A stretch of DNA of 64,000 bases from NCBI RefSeq assembly GCF_014699055.1, contig NZ_JACXAC010000005.1, forward strand, positions 62,001 to 126,000. The letters run 5' to 3'. The translations under genes and the position numbers were made by a program. Source of the stretch: Hymenobacter armeniacus (GTDB taxonomy: Bacteria > Bacteroidota > Bacteroidia > Cytophagales > Hymenobacteraceae). The notes beneath the pieces were generated by a model. The model searched no databases, was not told where the DNA came from, and saw only the letters and a list, made by a program, of their open reading frames with translations. Below are positions 45,132-55,518 of the stretch, piece after piece (position 1 is the first letter of the stretch; every line of letters starts with the position of its first letter).

Positions 45132-47565
45132 ATGCGTAGCACAAATCCGGTGGCTTCTTCCTTTCCCATAGGCTTTGGCAGCTTGTTAAGCCTGACCATA
45201 GCCCTGGCCAGCCCCGTAGCAGCCCAAGTCCCCGCCGATACCCTGAGCCCGGCCGGCAGGCTGACGCGTTACGAGCAGCGCACACCGCACGAGAAGCTCT
45301 TTCTGCACCTCGACCGACCTGTGTATTTAAGCGGTGAAACCTTGTGGTTTAAGGTGTACGCCGTGGACGGTACTTACACCCGGCCCCTCACGCTGAGCAG
45401 CGTGGCCTATGTGGAAATACTTGATGCCCAAAATCAGCCGGTGCTGCAAGGCAAAGTGGCGTTACGGCACGCCACGGGGCAGGGCTCGTTTGTGCTGCCG
45501 GCTGCGCTGGGAGCCGGCACCTACACGGTGCGGGCTTACACCAGCTGGATGAAGAATTTTGGCCCGGAGTCTTTCTTTCACAGCACTATCGCGGTGATAA
45601 ATCCTGCGGTGGCTTCCGGCGCGCACCCTGCGGACTCGGCATCTTTTGGGGCGCAGTTTTTCCCCGAGGGCGGCAACCTTGTGAACGGACTGGCTAGCAA
45701 AGTCGCCGTGAAAGTCACGGATACGTCCGGCCGCGGCACCGCGGCCAGGGGCCAGGTGTTCAGCGCCCGGGGGGCGGTGGTGGCCACGTTTCAAACCGCA
45801 CGGCTGGGCATGGGCACCTTCTCGTTTACCCCCGAGGCTGGGCAAGGCCCATACTCGGCGGTGGTCACGTTAGGCCAAGGTCAGCGCATCAGCCGTAAGC
45901 TGTCGGCTGCGTTTGCCCAAGGCTACGTGTTGCGCTTAGAAGACAGCACCCCCGGCCGACTAACCGTGACCGTAGCGGCCACCACCAGTCAGCCGGAAAT
46001 GGTGTTTCTGCTGGGCCATTCGCGCCAAAAGGTGGCGGTGGCCATTCCAGCCCAGCTCATCAACGGCCGGGCTACGTTTGTGGTCAACAAATCACATCTT
46101 CTGGAAGGTGTTTCGCACCTTACCCTGTTCAACGCGGCACAGCAGCCCGTGTGCGAGCGACTTTACTTCCAGCAGCCCGCGCACGCCCTTGGCCTGACCG
46201 TGCGGCCCGATAAAACCGAGTACGTCACCCGCGACAAAGTGAGCCTGCAACTAGCCGCGGCCGACCAGAATGGGCCCGTGCCCGCCAATCTCTCGCTGGC
46301 CGTGTACCGACTTGATTCACTGACCTCGACCCAAGCCACTTCCATCGACCGCTACCTCTGGCTCACAGCCGACCTGCAAGGCGCGGTGGAAAACCCTGAC
46401 TATTATTTCACGGCCACGGGCCCGGAAGCTGCCGCCACCGCAGACAACCTGATGCTGACGCAGGGCTGGAGCCGCTTCCGCTGGGAAGACGTACTGGCCC
46501 CTGCTCCTAAGCCATGGGTGGGAGTTTATGCCCGAACCCAACGGCTTGGTGGTGCGAGCGCAACTGTGGTAGGCCGGCACCTGCAAGCCGCGCGTGGGCA
46601 CGCTCACCTATCTATCATCTCTATCATCACCGGACCGCATTACGCGGCTGAGCACGGCCATAAGCGACGCCAACGGCCAAGTCAAATTTGAGGCGAAGCA
46701 CCTCACCGGGCCGCACGAGCTCATCCTGCAAACAGATGTGACGCAGGACACGACCTGCCAACTCACGGTGCTTGACCCGTTTGCGGGACGCTACATCAAA
46801 GCATCTTCGGCTTCGGTTGGCCTGAACACCCGGTTTCAGCGAGATTACGAGAAGCGCTATTTGCAGGCCCAGGTTCAGCATGCGTTTTCGGACAAATTCC
46901 ACAGCCGCTACGCTCCGGAGCACGTGGACAGCCTATCGTTTTTTGGCCAACCCAATGAGACGTACTACCTCGACAAATACACTCGTTTCAAGGTGATGGA
47001 GGAAGTGCTGCGCGAATACGTGCCGGGCGTGGTGGTGCGCATCCGCAAAGACGGCTTCCACCTGCTGGTGACCGACCGGGCCAACAAGGTGCTGTTGGAA
47101 AAGAACCCCATGGTGCTGCTCGACGGCGTGCCGGTGTTCGACATGAACAAAGTCATGGCCATCAACCCGCTCAAGGTGCAGAAGCTGGAGGTGATTGACA
47201 GCCGCTACCTGCACGGCGCGGCCATCTACAACGGCTTGATGAGCCTGACCACCTACAAAGGCGACCTGGAAGGATACCAGCCCGACGCCCGCGCTCTGGT
47301 GCAGCAGTACGAGGGCGTGCAGCGCCAGCGCGAGTTCTACGCCCCGCGCTACGAAACCGCGGCCGAGAAAGCCAGCCGCCTGCCCGACCTGCGCAACCTC
47401 CTCTACTGGAACCCCAACCTCGCCCTGACCGGGGCCGGGGCCCAGACCGTGGAGTTCTACACCGGCGACCAAACCGGGCGCTACCTCGTGGTACTACAGG
47501 GCCTGAGCAGCAGCGGCCGCGCGGGCACCACCACCGCCGTGCTGGAAGTGAAGCCGGCGCTGTAG
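45132..47565 (+). pseudogene. Exported MG2/macroglobulin-like protein gene with frameshift and TAG
   Basis: The first frame (ATG at 45132) encodes a signal peptide (LLSLTIALASPVAAQ) and about 460 residues of a large beta-rich protein (HEKLFLHLDRPVYLSGETLWF, an MG2-like N-terminus of the kind encoded beside TonB/DUF4249 genes). At about 46500-46524 the family sequence moves to another frame (EFMPEPNGLVVRAQL). There a TAG occurs at 46570-46572, and a short duplication of tctatca follows (YLSSLSSPDR). The second frame then runs to 47565. At least two lesions, so a real pseudogene is more likely than one sequencing slip. Intact it would have about 810 residues. Confidence 0.78.
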
Positions 47566-47595
47566 GCGGGCCCCCGGCTCGGCGCAACAGCCCCA

Positions 47596-47635
47596 CAAGC
47601 AAAAGCCCTGGCTTGGCAGCCAGGGCTTTTGCTTG
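47596..47635. terminator. Hairpin terminator between convergent genes
   Basis: A perfect 17-base inverted repeat (47596-47612 and 47619-47635) with a 6-base loop. The stem has AAAA/TTTT, which can serve as U-tract in either direction. It separates genes ending at 47565 and 47669. Confidence 0.8.
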
Positions 47636-47668
47636 CCCGAGAGCGGGTCTTCTCATACCGAACCGGCC

Positions 47669-49606
47669 TTAGTGCTGTATCTGCACCTGCTGGCGGGCCG
47701 GCGCCCCGCCGGCCGAAGGCACTTCCAGGTAGTAGAGGCCGTTGGGCAGGGCGCGCACGTCGAGCACCACGCGGCCGCCGCGGGCGGGCGCCTGGCGCAC
47801 GGCCCGGCCCTGGGCGTTGAGCAGGCGCACCGCGCCGTGGGCGCCGGCGGGCACCGGCACGGTCAGGTCCGTATCGGCCGGGTTGGGGTAGGCGGCGGTG
47901 GGCGCCTGGCGGCCGCACTCCACGCAGGGTTCGGGGTCGATGGGGCCGCCCCCGCCGCTGCAGTCGCCGTAGATGGGAATCTGCCAGCAGTAGTACTCGT
48001 CGGCGCCGCAGCGGTTCGTGATAATCAGGCACACTTGGCTGCCTTGGCTGGTGCCGATGGGCGTGAGCACCGTGAACTGATTGGCCGAGTTGGCGGGCTC
48101 GCGGCCGTCCACGTTCCAGCGGAAGTTGCTGATGGGAAAGCCATAGTAATCCAGCAGCTGGCCGTAGAGGCGCAGGTAGGTGGGCGTGTTGCACTGCACC
48201 GGCAGGTAGGAGGGCGGCCCGGGGTAGTCGGAGGGCGGGGCGCCGTTGTTGTAGCCGGTGTCGGAGCCCACTTGCAGCCGCACGGGGTTGGTGGCGTAAT
48301 CGAGCACGGCCCGGTGCAGCACGATTTTCTGGCTGGCGGGCACGCTGGCCTGGCAGTTGAAGGTGGCGTTGCCGGCCGTCACGCTCACGGTGATGTCGCC
48401 GTAGCCGTAATTGCTGCCGGGCAGCTGCACCGTCACGGGCTGGCCGGGCCCGCTCACCTGCGGCGTGAAGCTCACGCCCGCCGGGCCACTCCAGGTGAAC
48501 TGCGCGCCGCCCGGCCCATCGGCCGAGGCCGTGAACGAGTCGCCGTAGCAGAACAGCGGCGGGTTGCCGGTGGCCGTGGGCACGGTGAGGGCGGGCTGAG
48601 CCACCTGGTTGCTGTAACTGACGGAATAAGTGTACGGCTGCGTCGTTAAGGAAGCGCAGGTGTATCGCGCCGTAACTGAGCCGGAGAAATTAGAGCCTCC
48701 CCCAATCGGGCCCGTGCCCGTGGGCACCACGGTTATCGTGGCCGTATTGGTGGCAGCGCCGGGTGCAAAAGCCCAGCCTTGGGGCAGCGTCCAAGTGAAA
48801 AAGTCGACTCCTGGCTGATTGACTGCTGCGGTTAGCGTGAACGGGCGCTGGTCGCCGCAGGTGAGTGGGTTTCGCGAAGGCGTGACGCCAGTAACGGCGG
48901 GCTGGGGCCGGAAGATGACCAATTGGCGCGGAAAACTCACGAGCGTGCCCGGCGCGTTATTGAAAAAGCTGTTTTCGTTGCAGGCTTTGCTGTATTGGTA
49001 GGCCTGCACGAGGCCACCGGCCGTGCCCGCTGGGGGAATTGCGCTAATGCTGCGCCCGCTGAGGTAGGCTCCCGGAAAGGCGGCGCTGGTTTGCGGGTTG
49101 ACCACTTGCCAGCCGGCAGGCACCTGCCACACGTAATCGGTGATGGCCAAGGAGGGCACTGCTTTGAAGTACTCTTGGGCGATGGTGAAGGTGATAGGCT
49201 GGCCACCGGGGCACAGGGGCACGTTCAAACTTGACACCCCGTTTATCAGCCCCGGCGTCTGGTCCCGCACTGACTTGATGTTCACGGTGGCGGGCGGGGA
49301 ATCCGGATAAGTGAAAGTATTGCTGCTAACTTCTTTTTTAAGTTTAAAAACGAGCGTTCCTTGTTCAGCTTTATCCTGCCACGTCACGTCACAACTGATA
49401 ACGCTCCCACTTTCTACCGGAAAGGTGGCGGACCCGTTGGTGACAGCAACGGCCCCGGCGACGGTAACGTTGCTGTTAACCGATACGGAGATGGTGGTGC
49501 GCTCCCCAGGGCACACAATGGTTTGGTAAGCGGCTAGGGTGCCCTCAGTCTGGGCGTGAGCCAGCTTGGACGCCAGCAGCAAGAGTAAGCCTAAAGCTAG
49601 GCGCAA
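47669..49606 (-). CDS. Secreted protein with Ig/PKD-like repeats and T9SS sorting domain
   Basis: 645 residues from a TTG at 49606; no in-frame ATG is present upstream. Signal peptide LALGLLLLLASKLAHAQ. The middle has repeated beta-sandwich units with paired cysteines and VWQVPAGWQV, FTWTLPQGWAF, FTWSGPAGVSF, the usual SprB-type/PKD-like pattern. The last 75 residues form a type A sorting domain (AYPNPADTDLTVPVP..VRLLNAQGRAV..LPNGLYYLEV), the signal for the type IX secretion system. So it is predicted to be secreted or surface-attached. It is downstream of an outer-membrane barrel gene on the same strand, 43 bases away. Confidence 0.88.
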   Translation of the reverse strand: MRLALGLLLLLASKLAHAQTEGTLAAYQTIVCPGERTTISVSVNSNVTVAGAVAVTNGSATFPVESGSVISCDVTWQDKAEQGTLVFKLKKEVSSNTFTYPDSPPATVNIKSVRDQTPGLINGVSSLNVPLCPGGQPITFTIAQEYFKAVPSLAITDYVWQVPAGWQVVNPQTSAAFPGAYLSGRSISAIPPAGTAGGLVQAYQYSKACNENSFFNNAPGTLVSFPRQLVIFRPQPAVTGVTPSRNPLTCGDQRPFTLTAAVNQPGVDFFTWTLPQGWAFAPGAATNTATITVVPTGTGPIGGGSNFSGSVTARYTCASLTTQPYTYSVSYSNQVAQPALTVPTATGNPPLFCYGDSFTASADGPGGAQFTWSGPAGVSFTPQVSGPGQPVTVQLPGSNYGYGDITVSVTAGNATFNCQASVPASQKIVLHRAVLDYATNPVRLQVGSDTGYNNGAPPSDYPGPPSYLPVQCNTPTYLRLYGQLLDYYGFPISNFRWNVDGREPANSANQFTVLTPIGTSQGSQVCLIITNRCGADEYYCWQIPIYGDCSGGGGPIDPEPCVECGRQAPTAAYPNPADTDLTVPVPAGAHGAVRLLNAQGRAVRQAPARGGRVVLDVRALPNGLYYLEVPSAGGAPARQQVQIQH

Positions 49607-49649
49607 GCGGTAGAACTGTTTCTTGAGGATTAGGAAAAGTGAAAAAGAA

Positions 49650-50426
49650 TCAAAAAAGCAATACTAAGTGCACCGTGCTGATTGGACGAAAAGTGGCAGT
49701 GAAACGGTAATAAGTGTCTTCACCCATATCGGAGCCAAACGGCAACGTTCCCGTATCAAAATCCGACACACGGGATTGCAATTGGAATTGAGTCCGAGTC
49801 CAGCGGATAGGTAAGGTTGCTTCCGCTTCGGCGTACAGGCGACGGAGAAATTGGTAGCGAACCCCGGCCAGTGGCTGCACAAAAAGGCCTATATCGTTGA
49901 ACGAAGAATTTCCTCGGTTTACTGCAATGGTAAAATAGGGCTGGCCATTCCTGTCAATGGCCTGATAGCCTTGAGTGTATTGCTCAAAATCCCGCTTGCT
50001 AGTACCATAGAATCCGCCTGCTTCTAACCCTACATACCCTGCAAACCGTTTGTTAGAGATTACGGCGTATTCTTTGCCTAAAGCGGCCTCCATACGGTAC
50101 ATTGTTTGTCGGTATGCGTCTCCGCTGCCTTGTCCCTTGACGGCAAGAGGTTTCACCTGTTCGAAAAAATCATATATAAACTCCGCCCTGGCACGCAGGG
50201 CTTGCGCGGGCTTTACCTGGCGCTTGTAGAGCAGGCCCAGGGGCAGGCTGCGGTTGTTGCGAAAAAAGCCGTCGAGCACGGGGCTGGCCGTCAGGCCCAG
50301 GTGGTGGCGGTAGTAGCGGGCCGTGTCGGCCGGCGCCGGCGCCGGGGCGGTTTGGGCCAGGGAAGCGAAAGGCAGGGCCAGGCCCAGCAGGGCCGCGTAG
50401 CGGCAGGGGAAAGAACGCATAAACAT
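49650..50426 (-). CDS. Outer-membrane beta-barrel protein of unknown function
   Basis: 258 residues from the ATG at 50426 (MFMRSFPCRY; an ATG two codons later is possible). The signal peptide AALLGLALPFASLAQ is followed by alternating hydrophobic strands (HHLGLTASPVLDG, LRARAEFIYDF, GYVGLEAGGFYG, GLFVQPLAGVRYQ, LYAEAEATLPIRW) and the final residue is Phe (VHLVLLF), the usual end of an outer-membrane barrel. No specific family is recognised. It lies upstream of the T9SS cargo gene and may be expressed with it. Confidence 0.72.
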   Translation of the reverse strand: MFMRSFPCRYAALLGLALPFASLAQTAPAPAPADTARYYRHHLGLTASPVLDGFFRNNRSLPLGLLYKRQVKPAQALRARAEFIYDFFEQVKPLAVKGQGSGDAYRQTMYRMEAALGKEYAVISNKRFAGYVGLEAGGFYGTSKRDFEQYTQGYQAIDRNGQPYFTIAVNRGNSSFNDIGLFVQPLAGVRYQFLRRLYAEAEATLPIRWTRTQFQLQSRVSDFDTGTLPFGSDMGEDTYYRFTATFRPISTVHLVLLF

Positions 50427-50799
50427 GGAAAAGGAATGGTGCAGGCGGCAAGGTAGAGCCCGGCAGGGTTGCGGAAGGCGGTAGTGGCAACGCCACAAAG
50501 CTGGGCGCCCGGCCGGGCATCCGCAAGGACGTAACACCTGTTTTTTAGACTATAAACAAATCGCGTTATTATTGACTTATTATGGACTTTTTTTTTTTAA
50601 CAACTGTGTTTTTAGCCTTTTTAACGCCGGTGCATGGCCCGGTGTGCGCCCAACTAATGACCCGAATGTGACAGGCGTAGCTCCCTAACGGGCTGCCTAC
50701 CGCCCGGCCGCCCGTGCCCACCCTGGCCCACGCCGCGAACGACGGGCCAAACCGCCCCGCCCGGCACCCTTCTTTGTGCGCTGCCCGTACCTTCGTCCT
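50427..50799. other. Divergent intergenic region with T11 tract
   Basis: 373 bases between the barrel gene and polA. It holds an AT-rich patch with eleven T in a row (50588-50598). A box resembling a promoter, TTTG at 50773 and TACCTTCG at 50788-50795, lies just before the polA ATG but with a short spacer. No gene or RNA was seen. Confidence 0.5.
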
Positions 50800-53685
50800 A
50801 TGCCAGACCAACCCGCCGCTCCCGCCAAAAAGCTTTTCCTGCTCGACGCCTTTGCCCTGATTTACCGCTCGCACTTCGCGTTCAGCAAAAACCCGCGCAT
50901 CAACTCCAAAGGCATGAACACCGGCGCCGTGCTCGGCTTCACCAACACGCTGGTGGAGGTGCTGCAAAAGGAAAAGCCCACGCACATCGGCGTGTGCTTT
51001 GATGCGGCCAAGAAGACGTTTCGCCACGACCAGTTTGCCGAGTACAAGGCCCAGCGCCAGGCCATGCCGGAGGACATCGGCATTGCCATTCCGTACATCA
51101 AGAAAATCATTCAGGGCTTCCACATCCCCATTCTGCAAATGGATGGCTTTGAGGCCGATGACGTGATTGGCACGCTGGCCCAGAAGGCCGAAAAGGAAGG
51201 CTTTGAGGTGTTTATGATGACGCCCGACAAGGACTACTGCCAGCTGGTAACGGACCACATCAAAATCTACCGCCCCGCCTTCATGGGCAACGCGGCCGAA
51301 ATCCTGGACGTGCCGCACGTGCTGGCCCGCTTCGAGATTGAGCGCGTGGAGCAGGTGATTGACATTCTGGGCCTGCAGGGCGACGCCTCCGACAACATTC
51401 CCGGCATTCCGGGCATCGGCGAGAAAACGGCCAAGGCGTTGATTAAGCAGTTTGGCTCGGTGGAGAACCTGATTGCCAACTCCGACCAGCTCAAGGGCAA
51501 GCAGCAGGAAAACGTGCGCAACTTCGCCGAGCAGGGCCTGATGAGCAAGGAGCTGGCCACCATCCACGTCAACGTGCCGCTCGACTTCGAGCCCGAGAAG
51601 CTGGTGCTGGATGCGCCCGACGAAGCCACCCTGCGCGAGCTGTTTGATGAGTTGGAATTCCGCCAGTTGGCGGCCCGCATCCTGGGCGGCGGCCCCGAGC
51701 GCACGCCGGCCCGCGTGGCCGCGCCCGGCTCCAAGCCCGTGCGCCAGCCGCGCGTGGCCGCCGGCCAGGCTTCCCTCTTCGGCAACCCCGGCGACGAAGC
51801 CGTGGCCATTGGCGCCGAGGAGGGCGAAACCGGCGGCTACGGTGCCCCCAGCGGCCCCCGCAAGCGCCTGGAAGACGTGCCCTACCAGTACCACCTGATT
51901 GACACGCCCGAACTGCGTAAGTCGCTGCTGGGCTTCCTGTTGCAGCAAAGCGAAGTAAGCTTCGACACCGAAACCACCGGGCTGGATATCATGACGGCGC
52001 GGCTGGTGGGCCTGAGTTTCTGCTGGCTGCCGGGCGAGGCCTACTACGTGCCCGTGCCCACCGAGGACCAGGCGGCGGTGCAGGCCATTGTGGAAGAATT
52101 CTGCCCGTTTTTTGAGGCCGAGCACATCCTGAAAATCGGTCAGAACATCAAGTACGACCTCACCATTCTGCGGCACTACGGCGTGGAAGTGAGCGGGCCG
52201 CTGTTCGACACCATGCTGGCCCACTACCTCATCGAGCCCGACATGCGCCACAACATGGACGTGCTGGCCGAAACCTACCTGCACTACACGCCGGTGAGCA
52301 TCATCGAGCTCATCGGCCCCAAGGGCAAGAAGCAGATTACCATGGCCGACGTGCCGCCCGCCCAGGTGAAGGACTACGCCTGCGAAGACGCCGACGTGAC
52401 CCTGCAGCTCAAGCACGTGTTCGAGCCCATGCTCAAGGACCTGGGGCTGCTGGGCTTGCTCAACGACGTGGAAAACCCGCTGGTGCCGGTGCTCAGCAGC
52501 ATCGAGTACGAGGGCGTGCGCATCGACTCGAACGCCATGAACGAGTACTCGGCCGAGCTGCAAGGGTACATCACGGAGTTGGAAGGGCAGATTTTTGCCG
52601 AGGCCGGCGGGCCGTTCAACATCGGCTCGCCCAAGCAGCTGGGCGAGGTGCTGTTTGACAAAATGGGCCTGGGCGGCGGCAAAATCAAGAAAACCAAAAC
52701 CGGCCAGTACGCCACCGGCGAGGAAATCCTGAGCCAGATGGCGGCCGAAAACCCCATTGCCGCCCTCATTTTGGAGCACCGCCAGCTCACCAAGCTGCGC
52801 AGCACCTACGTGGAGGCCCTGCCCCAGCTGGTGAACAAGGACGACGGCCGCGTGCACACCAACTTCAACCAGGCCGTAACGGCCACCGGCCGCCTTAGCA
52901 GCACCAACCCCAACCTGCAGAACATCCCCATCCGCACGGAAAAGGGCCGCGAAATCCGCAAAGCCTTCGTGCCGCGCGACGACAACCACGTGCTGCTCGC
53001 GGCCGACTATTCGCAGGTGGAGCTGCGCATCATGGCCGACTTCTCGGGCGACAAAACCATGATTGAAGCCTTCCGCCTGGGCCAGGACGTGCACACCAGC
53101 ACGGCCAGCAAGGTGTTTAAAGTGCCGCTCGACCAAGTGGACGGCGAAATGCGCCGCAAGGCCAAAACCGTCAATTTTGGCATCATCTACGGCATCTCGG
53201 CCTTCGGGCTGGCCCAGCGCATCGGCATCAGCCGCAAGGAAGCCACCGACATCATCGAGACCTACTTCCAAGAGTTTCCGTCGGTAAAGCAGTTCATGGA
53301 CGAGAGCATCAACCGCGCCCGCGAGCTGGAATACGCCGAAACGCTGCTCAAGCGCCGCCGCTACCTGCGCGACATCAACTCGCGCAACGCCACGCTGCGC
53401 GGCTACACCGAGCGCAACGCCATCAACGCCCCCATCCAGGGCACGGCCGCCGACATCATCAAGATGGCCATGATTAACATTTACCACTGGCTGCGCGAGG
53501 AGAAGCTCCAAACGCGCATGATTCTGCAGGTGCACGACGAATTGGTGTTCGACGCCGTAAAATCGGAAGTAGAATACATCACGCCCAAAATCAAGGAGCT
53601 GATGACCACGGCCCTGCTCCTGCCCCACGGCGTGCCGCTGGAAGTGGAAGTGGGCACCGGAAGCAACTGGCTGCAGGCGCACTAA
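50800..53685 (+). CDS. polA: DNA polymerase I
   Basis: 961 residues, all three PolA domains. Residues about 10-300 are the 5'-3' exonuclease (LFLLDAFALIYRSHFAF; MDGFEADDVIGTLA; GDASDNIPGIPGIGEKTA). Around residue 388 the 3'-5' proofreading domain has an intact DTE (SFDTETTGLD). The polymerase domain shows motif A DYSQVELR (near 735), motif B KTVNFGIIYGISAFGLAQ and motif C QVHDELVFD (near 909). Function: Okazaki fragment processing and repair synthesis. The ATG at 50800 was chosen over a TTG upstream; MPDQPAAPAKKLFLLDAF fits. A terminator follows within 25 bases. Confidence 0.98.
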   Translation: MPDQPAAPAKKLFLLDAFALIYRSHFAFSKNPRINSKGMNTGAVLGFTNTLVEVLQKEKPTHIGVCFDAAKKTFRHDQFAEYKAQRQAMPEDIGIAIPYIKKIIQGFHIPILQMDGFEADDVIGTLAQKAEKEGFEVFMMTPDKDYCQLVTDHIKIYRPAFMGNAAEILDVPHVLARFEIERVEQVIDILGLQGDASDNIPGIPGIGEKTAKALIKQFGSVENLIANSDQLKGKQQENVRNFAEQGLMSKELATIHVNVPLDFEPEKLVLDAPDEATLRELFDELEFRQLAARILGGGPERTPARVAAPGSKPVRQPRVAAGQASLFGNPGDEAVAIGAEEGETGGYGAPSGPRKRLEDVPYQYHLIDTPELRKSLLGFLLQQSEVSFDTETTGLDIMTARLVGLSFCWLPGEAYYVPVPTEDQAAVQAIVEEFCPFFEAEHILKIGQNIKYDLTILRHYGVEVSGPLFDTMLAHYLIEPDMRHNMDVLAETYLHYTPVSIIELIGPKGKKQITMADVPPAQVKDYACEDADVTLQLKHVFEPMLKDLGLLGLLNDVENPLVPVLSSIEYEGVRIDSNAMNEYSAELQGYITELEGQIFAEAGGPFNIGSPKQLGEVLFDKMGLGGGKIKKTKTGQYATGEEILSQMAAENPIAALILEHRQLTKLRSTYVEALPQLVNKDDGRVHTNFNQAVTATGRLSSTNPNLQNIPIRTEKGREIRKAFVPRDDNHVLLAADYSQVELRIMADFSGDKTMIEAFRLGQDVHTSTASKVFKVPLDQVDGEMRRKAKTVNFGIIYGISAFGLAQRIGISRKEATDIIETYFQEFPSVKQFMDESINRARELEYAETLLKRRRYLRDINSRNATLRGYTERNAINAPIQGTAADIIKMAMINIYHWLREEKLQTRMILQVHDELVFDAVKSEVEYITPKIKELMTTALLLPHGVPLEVEVGTGSNWLQAH

Positions 53686-53708
53686 CCAGATAGCCTTCGC
53701 CCCAGAAA

Positions 53709-53757
53709 AAGGCCCTGCACAATGCCCATAAGCATTGCGCAGGGCCTTCCCTTTTTA
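53709..53757. terminator. Rho-independent terminator after polA
   Basis: 17-base arms (53709-53725 and 53732-53748) with one mismatch and a 6-base loop, then CCCTTTTTAG. It lies between convergent genes ending at 53685 and 53770, and the AAAAA before it can serve the other strand. Confidence 0.9.
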
Positions 53758-53769
53758 GAGCAACACGAA

Positions 53770-54300
53770 CTATTGCCGGGTGAAGACGGCCTTGTCGACT
53801 CTCAGGGAATCCTGATTTCGCCCGTAGATGTACCTGGCCTTGAGAGTAAGGGTAGTGTTGGTAAGCAGGCATTCGTAAGCCCCTGGCACGGCTTCCATCA
53901 CAGGCATCACGCTTCGGCCGGCTCCTCCCCAAGGGCTGTTGACGGTGAGCTCGGTTTGTGCGCCGTTTATGCTCCACGTGCCCCAGTCGGAATTCACAAA
54001 GTTGCTTCTGACCGAACAGGCGCGGGGTTCCTGCTGCCACACAACTTTGCCCGCCGAGGTGAAAGTGAAGGTATTGAGCCCCAGGCAGGGCGTGGTGGGG
54101 CTGTTGGAAAACGTCCTGAAAAAATTATTCGTCCCGGTGACGGTTCCGTTCAGCGGACCAAAATCGATGGTGTAGTCCGTCATGCGCCAAGTGGTGTCGT
54201 CTAATGACGCTGTTTTTAAAGCCGGTGCAGGTTCTTTTTTTGAACAGGCGGCTAGCACAGCCCCAAGGAGAGCCATGCCAATAATGAATGTTCGTTTCAT
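53770..54300 (-). CDS. Lipoprotein, lipocalin-like fold possible
   Basis: 176 residues from the ATG at 54300. Lipobox LAACSKK (lipidated C near residue 20). The mature part is beta-rich: TTWRMTDYTIDFGP, NTFTFTSAGKVVWQQEP, WGTWSINGAQTELTV, LTLKARYIYGRNQD, a pattern seen in Bacteroidota lipocalin-like lipoproteins. Two cysteines in the middle (PCLGLN; RACSV) may form a disulfide. Function unknown. It stands alone, convergent with polA. Confidence 0.65.
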   Translation of the reverse strand: MKRTFIIGMALLGAVLAACSKKEPAPALKTASLDDTTWRMTDYTIDFGPLNGTVTGTNNFFRTFSNSPTTPCLGLNTFTFTSAGKVVWQQEPRACSVRSNFVNSDWGTWSINGAQTELTVNSPWGGAGRSVMPVMEAVPGAYECLLTNTTLTLKARYIYGRNQDSLRVDKAVFTRQ

Positions 54301-54519
54301 AAGATTCTGAAAGTAGAATGTTGGCAAAACGGTGACAGAACCAGTTGCCATAAGGTTGCTCTACGGCCCAGCTGCCCAAGCTTGCTTTTGGTGCCAATGG
54401 CACCCAGAATGTAGCAGAATGCTGTTCTTCTTTGAATGCGGCGATGAAATGGTCCTTCGCCTCCTCCTTTTGCAGGCATGCCGCCGTATAGGCAGCATTC
54501 ACCTACGCCTCTACTTACC

Positions 54520-54984
54520 ATGCCCCAGCAAGCTCACACCTCCACCCTGCAAAACGTGGCCCGCGGCCTGTTGGGCAGCTTTATGATTGTAGCCGGCACC
54601 GGCCACCTCACCTTTGCCCGGCGCGAGTTCCAGGCGCAGGTGCCCGACTTTGTGCCCGGCGACAAGGACACCACCGTGCTGGCCTCCGGTGTGGTGGAAA
54701 TTGGGCTGGGGCTGGCGCTGCTGTTGCTGAAGGGCAACGACCGGCGGCGCATGGGCATTGGGCTGGCGGCCTTCTACGCGGCGGTTTTCCCCGGCAACGT
54801 GCACCAATACACCGAGCGCATTTCCGCCTTCGGGCTCGATACCGATGCCAAGCGGCTGGCCCGGCTGTTTTTTCAGCCCGTGCTGATGGGAGCGGCCTTG
54901 TACTCGACCGGCGCCCTAAATTCCCGACGGCTACAAAAGCCGGCCGTGCATCGTGCCCTGCCCCGCACGAACACTGCCTCTTGA
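54520..54984 (+). CDS. DoxX-like small membrane protein
   Basis: 154 residues with four hydrophobic helices. LLGSFMIVAGTGHLTFARREFQAQVP near the N-terminus is the DoxX/DUF417-type pattern (here quoted in parts: SFMIVAGTGHLTF), followed by VLASGVVEIGLGLALLLL and IGLAAFYAAVFPGNVHQY. The His and N-x-H residues are conserved in the family. ATG 54520 gives a suitable N-terminus. It precedes the DinB-like gene by 13 bases, so they probably share a transcript. DoxX-like proteins are linked to redox or stress roles but no substrate can be claimed. Confidence 0.8.
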   Translation: MPQQAHTSTLQNVARGLLGSFMIVAGTGHLTFARREFQAQVPDFVPGDKDTTVLASGVVEIGLGLALLLLKGNDRRRMGIGLAAFYAAVFPGNVHQYTERISAFGLDTDAKRLARLFFQPVLMGAALYSTGALNSRRLQKPAVHRALPRTNTAS

Positions 54985-54997
54985 TTGGCACCGCCTT

Positions 54998-55504
54998 ATG
55001 ATTCCCAATAGCATCCCCCCGATGGACCGGCCCAACCAAAAGGGCCTCGTGGCCGAGCTGACCAGCCTGCTCACCAAGGGCAACGCCCACGCCACCTTCG
55101 AGGAAGCCTGCGCCGACCTGACGCCGAAAGTCTGGAATCAGCACGTGCCGGAGGTGCCCTACACCATCTGGCAGCTGGTCGAGCACGTGCGCATTGCGCA
55201 GTGGGACATTGTGGAGTTTTGCCTCGAACCCGAGCACAAGTCGCCCCAATGGCCCGAAGGCTACTGGCCCGCCCCCGATGCCACCGCCGACGAGGAGCAG
55301 TGGCAGGAAACCCTGGATGGCATTCGGCAGGACCGGCAGCGCTTTCTGCACCTGCTGCACGCGCCGGGCACCAACCTGCTGGCGCCCCTGCCCCACGGCA
55401 CCGGCCAAACCATTCTGCGCGAGGCCATGCTCATTGCCGACCACAATGCCTACCACACCGGCGAAATCATTCTGGTGCGCCGCCTGCTGAAGGCGTGGAA
55501 ATAG
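54998..55504 (+). CDS. DinB-family protein
   Basis: 168 residues from the ATG at 54998. A four-helix DinB-like fold with the metal-binding histidines visible in WQLVEHVRIAQ and HNAYHTGEI. DinB-like proteins are metal-dependent hydrolases or thiol transferases; the precise activity is unknown here. It is convergent with the DUF3060 lipoprotein, only 14 bases away. Confidence 0.88.
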   Translation: MIPNSIPPMDRPNQKGLVAELTSLLTKGNAHATFEEACADLTPKVWNQHVPEVPYTIWQLVEHVRIAQWDIVEFCLEPEHKSPQWPEGYWPAPDATADEEQWQETLDGIRQDRQRFLHLLHAPGTNLLAPLPHGTGQTILREAMLIADHNAYHTGEIILVRRLLKAWK

Positions 55505-55518
55505 GACTAGGCCCTGGC

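Noticed and set aside
50569..53682. Minus-strand frame of more than 1000 codons across polA
   Set aside because: Antisense shadow of a GC-rich gene; the plus strand is unmistakably polA.
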